From contig NC_061806.1 of NCBI RefSeq assembly GCF_021462225.1, positions 31,059,644 to 31,123,643 of the forward strand: a stretch of 64,000 nucleotides of DNA. Direction: 5' to 3'. Positions within the stretch are counted from its first letter, which is position 1. The number at the start of each line of letters is the position of its first letter. Under the pieces are notes generated by a model that saw only the letters and a list, made by a program, of their open reading frames with translations, was not told where the DNA came from and searched no databases. The position numbers and the translations under genes are program-made. Below, piece after piece: positions 28,247 to 64,000 of this stretch. This DNA is from Girardinichthys multiradiatus. Taxonomy: Eukaryota; Chordata; Actinopteri; Cyprinodontiformes; Goodeidae.

Positions 28247-31200
28247 GTAAATTAGCAGCAGAAGTTGAAGGGTATGGATTTAGGTGCCTTCTGTGCTCCT
28301 CTTTCCCGTTTCCAAACTGAGTCTTCCACATTAAACAGCGCAGCCGGTGGGAAGCTGCAGCTCTCACTGATTAACAACTACTTAGACTGAATGTTGTTGT
28401 TTTTAAAACAGAAAACCTAAACTTATCCCGGAAGTGCGCGGGTGAAACGCGAGCTTGAGTTTGTTTTGAAGTGTAGTAGTCCAGCGTTGGATTGGATGTT
28501 GTCGCTCCGAGGCTGCTGTTGGCGCTGATGATGTCCGCATTGTTTATAAACAATCCAGGCTAGCTTTTTAGCCGTGTTTGTCCGCAGGGATGTGCACCTT
28601 TTTTACTGTTTGGTTAGTTAGTAGATAGGGAGTGAGGTCGTGTTCAGACAGGTGAGAGTGAATCTGTGTGTTTCCAGGACTGTGGTTTGCACCTGTTTGG
28701 AAAAGTTAGCCTAAGGTCAACACGATGTTTTTTTCAGTCTGATCGGGATGTTGTTGTAAAACTAAAGCTTGCAGGTCAGCTGTGCATCAGAGGCTGTTGT
28801 AGAAAACAGCTTCAGCGTAAACGGCTTTCTCTGTGTGGAGTCCTCAGTGCCCACATGCATATTCAATTGACAATTGATGACACCTTATGCTGACAGCTGC
28901 ATTGTTAGTGACTCTTTCTACTTTAGATAGTATCAGAATTTACAAGACATTTGCAATATTTTTTCAGAGGACACTTACAGTGTATTAGTTGCTTTTTTTC
29001 CCCTGTCAGATTTATAAATCCAGCAGTTGTGTAACCAAACTGCAAAATATCGGCATCACAGCAGAAAATATGTTTCTTCCTGTCGGTTTGACACTAAGGG
29101 GATTTATATTGTCAACAACTAAGTCCAAGCCAGCTTTATGAGGAGAGAATGTTAAGGCTCGGTGCCTCTGGTTTTATCTTCCACTTCTCCAGTTTCTTCA
29201 GATTCAGGCTGTACCTACGAACAAGTACAAATCACAATGTAACCTGGTGCACAAGTGCTTAGATTTTAGATGAAAATGTTCACGTTTTTAATTGGTTATG
29301 ATCCAGTATGGTTAGTCCAGTATGAGATTCCTAAGGTATAAAAACTTTGAGAAAAAAATGATACAATATCACAGTTTTTTTTTTTTTTTTTTAGAAATAT
29401 TTCCAAAGAGCTGAATTTACTTTAATTGTAAGCATAGAAAAATATAGCAGCCTTCTTTCAGCCAGCTTGTTGGCAGTGTTCAGCATTAGACAGAGAAGAG
29501 TCAAGAGCTGGTTCACTCTCAGCACCATACAGCCAGAGAAACCAGTCAGCTCAACACTTTCTCTGCTATGTCCTTAAAAAATATTTAAACTGTAAGGATG
29601 ATGAGACGGACATTTTCCTAGAACCGTAACTTTTTAAAACCTCGTTATAATTTGACATCAGTAACTTCCCTATTCTTACCAACATTACAGTCATTGGAGA
29701 TTATTTGATAATTGCCAAAGCATGTTTATGTTTTTTAAGATTTTGTTGTAAACACGTTGTGTCCTTGAGTCCCCATATCTTACGCTGTCCTATCAGGAGA
29801 GAACAGAGTAGAAATAGGACAGACACTTTACATTCTGAGAAGTCTTTGTAAGTGGCACCCTCCATAGGTCACTGATGGCAGAAAGTTTCCCGTAAAGGAT
29901 TTTTGATCGTAACTCCTCCAGCAAACCTCCTGGCGCTTCGCTTTAGCTTAAGGAATGTTTTGAATATTCAATTGAGATTAGTTTCCCACTTAAAGGAAAG
30001 ATATAATGTAATGAGGGATAATTTACATTTTCTAAAACAAATTGGCAGTTCTGAACATTTTGCCAATATAACTAGCAACAATAGAGCTTTATTATTTTTT
30101 TATGTGCAAAACTGGAATGATTTAGACCATTGGAAGATTGTTTGTGTTGTGCTAACCCAGACTAAAATCAGCATCATGTAGCATTTCTCTCAGTGCCAGT
30201 TACATTTTTAAAGCATATAAAGAAATGCTCATTGACTAATTGTAAAAATTCCAGTAACATTCCTCCAAATTCCATTCATGTCCACATTAAAGCAGTCTAA
30301 TTTATCTAGTTATGAAGAAAATATTCTTATTATTCTGCATCTGAGTTGGTATTGAAACACAGATTTTAAAAGGGCACTTGGAATCCTAATTTAAAAAATG
30401 CGTTCTGTTGGTTTAAACACATAAACAGAAAGTTTCTACCTTTGTTTCAAAGACTTTTAACTAAGGCTGCTAGCTGACTCTGACCTGCTACCTCAGGGAA
30501 CCATAATGCTTGCATTGGAAATATTCCTCTCCACGGATTGTAGGTCAGAAATTGTGTCTGTGCTGTTTGACCCTGCTTTATGTGAAATTGTTGAACATAC
30601 TTTGAGCTCTCTGGGTCAAGATGATTCTGACTCCAGCTTTTCGACCGAATGAAAAAGTGGAAGACAGGCTTTCAAAGAAGCTGTTCATTGGAATCCTACT
30701 TCTGTTAGCTGCTGAAAAATCAAAACTTATGAATTACAAACATAAGTTCATGTTTGAGAGAGGAACTGAACAAGGAGAATGTGCCTGTTTAATCTGGCAG
30801 TTATTTACTGAAGGAGTTTAAACTACTTTGATATTTTATCACCACTAATGATCGCCACTGACGATGCATGTAAAGATGCACCAATATTTATTTCTGACAG
30901 TTTAATACCTCGCAAAAAGGAGGAGGAGTCATTTGGACTGCTCCCTTATTCAGGTTGTCATTACAGCAAGTCAGTACAACTTACACACAGACTTGTTGTT
31001 ACGCCGGAGGCCCTTCCTGACGCAACCGGGACTCAAACCCTGTTCCTCATATCAAAACACATACTTACCTCCTGCAACACCACAATAAGAGCCAATACCT
31101 GTGTCATATAAAGTTTATATTGTTTTTTTATTAGATCATCGCAGGGTTTTATAATTGGTAAGTGATAATAAATGATTCATGGTTTTAAAATGATTTACAT

Positions 31201-32664
31201 GAAATATAAAAAGTAGCATGCACTCGTTTCGAGCCTCTCTGAGTCAGTAATTTCTGGAGCCATCTTTGGCTGCATTTCTATTGCAGGTTTTTTTGGAGTA
31301 TGTCTAAACCAGCTTTGCACATCTAGAGACTGTACATCTGGAGTTTTAGTCTAATGCCCCATTTCCACTGGCTCTATTAAGGCTGCTTGGTTGTATTCCA
31401 CTCGTCTCGCTCTACTACGCATAGAACCACTGGTGGCTAAGGCTCCGCCTCCAGCCGTCGGTGTCGTGCGCTGTACCCATATTAACATTACTGTGTGACA
31501 TTGTCACATTAAAGTAATCTGCAAGAGATGATTATAATAATAAATTAAAGTTGCAAGCAGCATTGAAGGCCCTCGCAGCTCAGCGCAACTCGGCCTGTGC
31601 AGCGACCGCGGGATCCTGGCATCGCCACCTGCACGCCACCGACTCGATTCCACACTTGTCATATGATCTTCGGTCATGCCAAGTTCTGCTGTGGCGAGAA
31701 GTATTCAAAAAGTATTCAAAAATCTAGTTGGACCAACTAGATTTAATGAAACCTGCTAGTCTTCTCCACCTATTTGTACTGACTTGGTGAACCAACACTA
31801 GGTTAGTGGGGTTCAGTCATGCTTTCTTGCTGCTTTTATTCTTTTACACATAATCCTGGAATCTTGTTTTAGCATCCTGTTGCGTATGTTCCATCATATT
31901 TAGACCTGAGGTCGGGGCTACAGAGCACTATTTGCAAAAACCAGTCGCGGTTTCTTCCACCAGAGTTCCCAGATCGCTTCCATGTATATTTGCACTAATT
32001 CAAGCATGCCCTTCTCTTTTGTGGAAACACTGTATATATATATATATTTACAAAAAAATATTTTTGTTTCCCTTTTTATTTATATTTAAAATGTCCTCAT
32101 TGAGAGCAAAGGGGAGCTGAAGTCAAATTTCTTGTCGTGTGCACAACCTTTGCGAATTTCTGTTTGATTTCCTAGGATGATCTTTTATTGCACTTAGAAG
32201 ATGTTTCTCACTTTGCTGGTCAGTGGTTCCAAGTTTATGGTTGATCTGAAGTCTTTTCCACTAGTCCCAACTCAGTGCGGTTCGGTGCTGTTCTACACGA
32301 TTTTTAGGCTTGTCCATTAGTAAAGGTTCCATTTAACCGTTACTATTTTTAGTACCTGGACAGATGCGGTTCCTACCGTGCAGCGTAATGCCTGTCCTCT
32401 ATGATCGGAGTCCGAATGCGTCTGATCTGATCCCAGTTCGCAGCTGCTGAACTGTGTCAAAATGAAGCATCAGAATTCATGTGTCATGTGCTGGTTTGTT
32501 CTCTGTCGAAAAACCATTTTCTCTGCATCGCTTTTCATTTCTGCTCAGCTTTTTGCTTTCTACATGATGATATTCCAGTTATTGATAAAAATCCTGCATT
32601 TACAGAAATGTTCATGAAAACGTGAGTGTTTCTCCTGGTAATATCTCTTTCTTTTTTCCTGCAG
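28247..32664 (+). other. cnot3 intron 1 with unclassified repeat-like pieces
   Basis: Mostly featureless. 31558-31680 is a short GC-rich patch unlike its surroundings (CTCGCAGCTCAGCGCAACTC, CAGCGACCGCGGGATCC). The stretches 31360-31450 and 32260-32420 (CCCCATTTCCACTGGCTC, AACTCAGTGCGGTTCGGTG) resemble the ends of fish MITEs with 'fill-in-the-price' style GGTTC repeats. The family and limits are not resolved. Confidence 0.35.
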
Positions 32665-32675
32665 TGAAAGAAGGC

Positions 32676-32693
32676 ATGAAGACATCATCTTAG
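32676..32693 (+). promoter_or_regulatory. Five-codon upstream ORF in cnot3 leader
   Basis: In the leader exon, ATG AAG ACA TCA TCT TAG (MKTSS, stop) ends 9 nt before the cnot3 ATG at 32703. If the leader exon is included, ribosomes would meet this short ORF first. A regulatory effect is an inference. Confidence 0.5.
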
Positions 32694-32702
32694 TCATAAG
32701 TC

Positions 32703-63105
<30,403 letters not shown>

Positions 63106-64000
63106 CGTGCACAGACACCGACGAAGGGACAGACAACCAAACGAATGAAGATCTGCCTGCTGACATTCCTGGATTTGACCAGGGCTCTCTGGGGGAAAGG
63201 ATACCGGAGGGTCAGAGTAGGGGTGAGGAAGGGGGGATGGCCAGGTTTGCAAGCGCACATTTGAAACCCCCTTCCTTCCACCTGACCCTCCAACCCTGCC
63301 TTACCATCCTCACACTGATCGTGACAATTCCTCCCACCCTGTCATCTCCTTCCCTCCATCCCCCCCCACCCCTCCTCATAGTTTTATTTGCATCCTTTAT
63401 CAGCAACCAGGCATGAAAAGTCTTGGTAATTAGAGAATTATTTCTTCCTCTTATGCTGGCTTTACATTTTTTCAGTCCCATGAGGACCAAAAAGATTTGG
63501 TGAATCACCCACAGAACAGGCTAAATACCCTTTAAAAACAAGCCGGGAAGTCACCTACATGTGCTGCAACAGATTTCTGGCCTGCAGTTACACAGCAGGG
63601 TGAGAATGTTGAACGTATCGCAACAAGAAACTGTTTCTGCCTCTTTTTCCACAAAAATTTTGATTTTGGGTCATTAAAAAAAAAAAAAAAACTCCTTACC
63701 CTCACTGTTAGATGATTGCAGAGGTTCATACTTCTTTCATTTGTACTGAAAATGTTAGATTTTGTCATTCCACCCTGCTGCTCCTTCGAGTGTTTCTCGC
63801 TTCAACAACCTGCCTTCACCTTTCCGTTAACATCCGACGTGGGTAACTGTTTGTCGTAGGTGGCACCACAGGCCTCGCTCAACTCTGTTGTGTTGCTTTT
63901 AAAAGCCCAAAGAGCATTTTTGTTAAGGTCCAAATTTATCCTGCCCAGCTTTACTTTTCCGTCAGGCCTGTGGTGGAGGAGGGTGACAAACAGCCAGAGA
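63106..64000 (+). other. cnot3 3' UTR, continues beyond window
   Basis: Sequence after the TGA at 63103-63105. No AATAAA is seen. An ATTAAA at 63673-63678 abuts a 15-A genomic run, so it is a weak candidate for a polyadenylation signal. A C-rich stretch lies at about 63350-63375. Confidence 0.55.

Overview
The window is nuclear DNA from a vertebrate, almost certainly a teleost fish. The genes are split by GT-AG introns and encode vertebrate protein families. The intergenic and intronic DNA is full of repeats typical of ray-finned fish: Tc1/mariner elements, RTE-like and L2-like LINE copies, and tRNA-derived SINEs. I cannot name the species from sequence alone. No operons, CRISPR arrays, phage or bacterial systems are present.

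Three protein-coding genes can be built exon by exon. (1) tmem238 lies on the minus strand: two coding exons at 16982-16832 and 13382-13195, with a probable 5' UTR exon ending at 19000, encoding a 112-aa two-pass membrane protein. (2) ccdc106 lies on the plus strand: seven coding exons from 19930 to 25703, encoding 354 aa with a coiled coil and a conserved C-terminal domain. It is head-to-head with tmem238, so the roughly 0.75 kb between them is a candidate shared promoter. (3) cnot3 lies on the plus strand: a non-coding first exon ending at 28246 and 18 coding exons from 32703 to 63105, encoding 907 aa. It is subunit 3 of the CCR4-NOT deadenylase complex, with an intact N-terminal coiled coil, a long Ser/Gly-rich linker and an intact C-terminal NOT box. 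All splice phases join cleanly in the three models.

Region by region: 1-13.0 kb is gene-poor and holds two SINEs, a 5'-truncated RTE-like LINE, an L2-like LINE fossil and a Tc1 element. 13.0-19.2 kb is tmem238, whose intron contains a second Tc1 copy with a SINE fragment inside its terminal repeat. 19.9-26.3 kb is ccdc106, whose second intron holds a TA-flanked Tc1-like element ending 40 bp before an exon. 26.3-28.2 kb is intergenic and ends in a CCAAT/YY1-type cnot3 promoter. 28.2-64 kb is cnot3; its introns hold a longer RTE-like copy, a SINE, a perfect 45-bp palindrome, a Tc1 fossil split by a hAT-like MITE, and further relics. The cnot3 3' UTR runs off the window.

No undescribed functional system is evident. 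The best observations concern transposon biology: short 3' tails apparently shared between SINEs and LINEs present in the same window, clean 10-11 bp target-site duplications, nested insertions and an odd LINE 5' junction. Others concern gene control: the divergent promoter, upstream ORFs, and an intronic palindrome.
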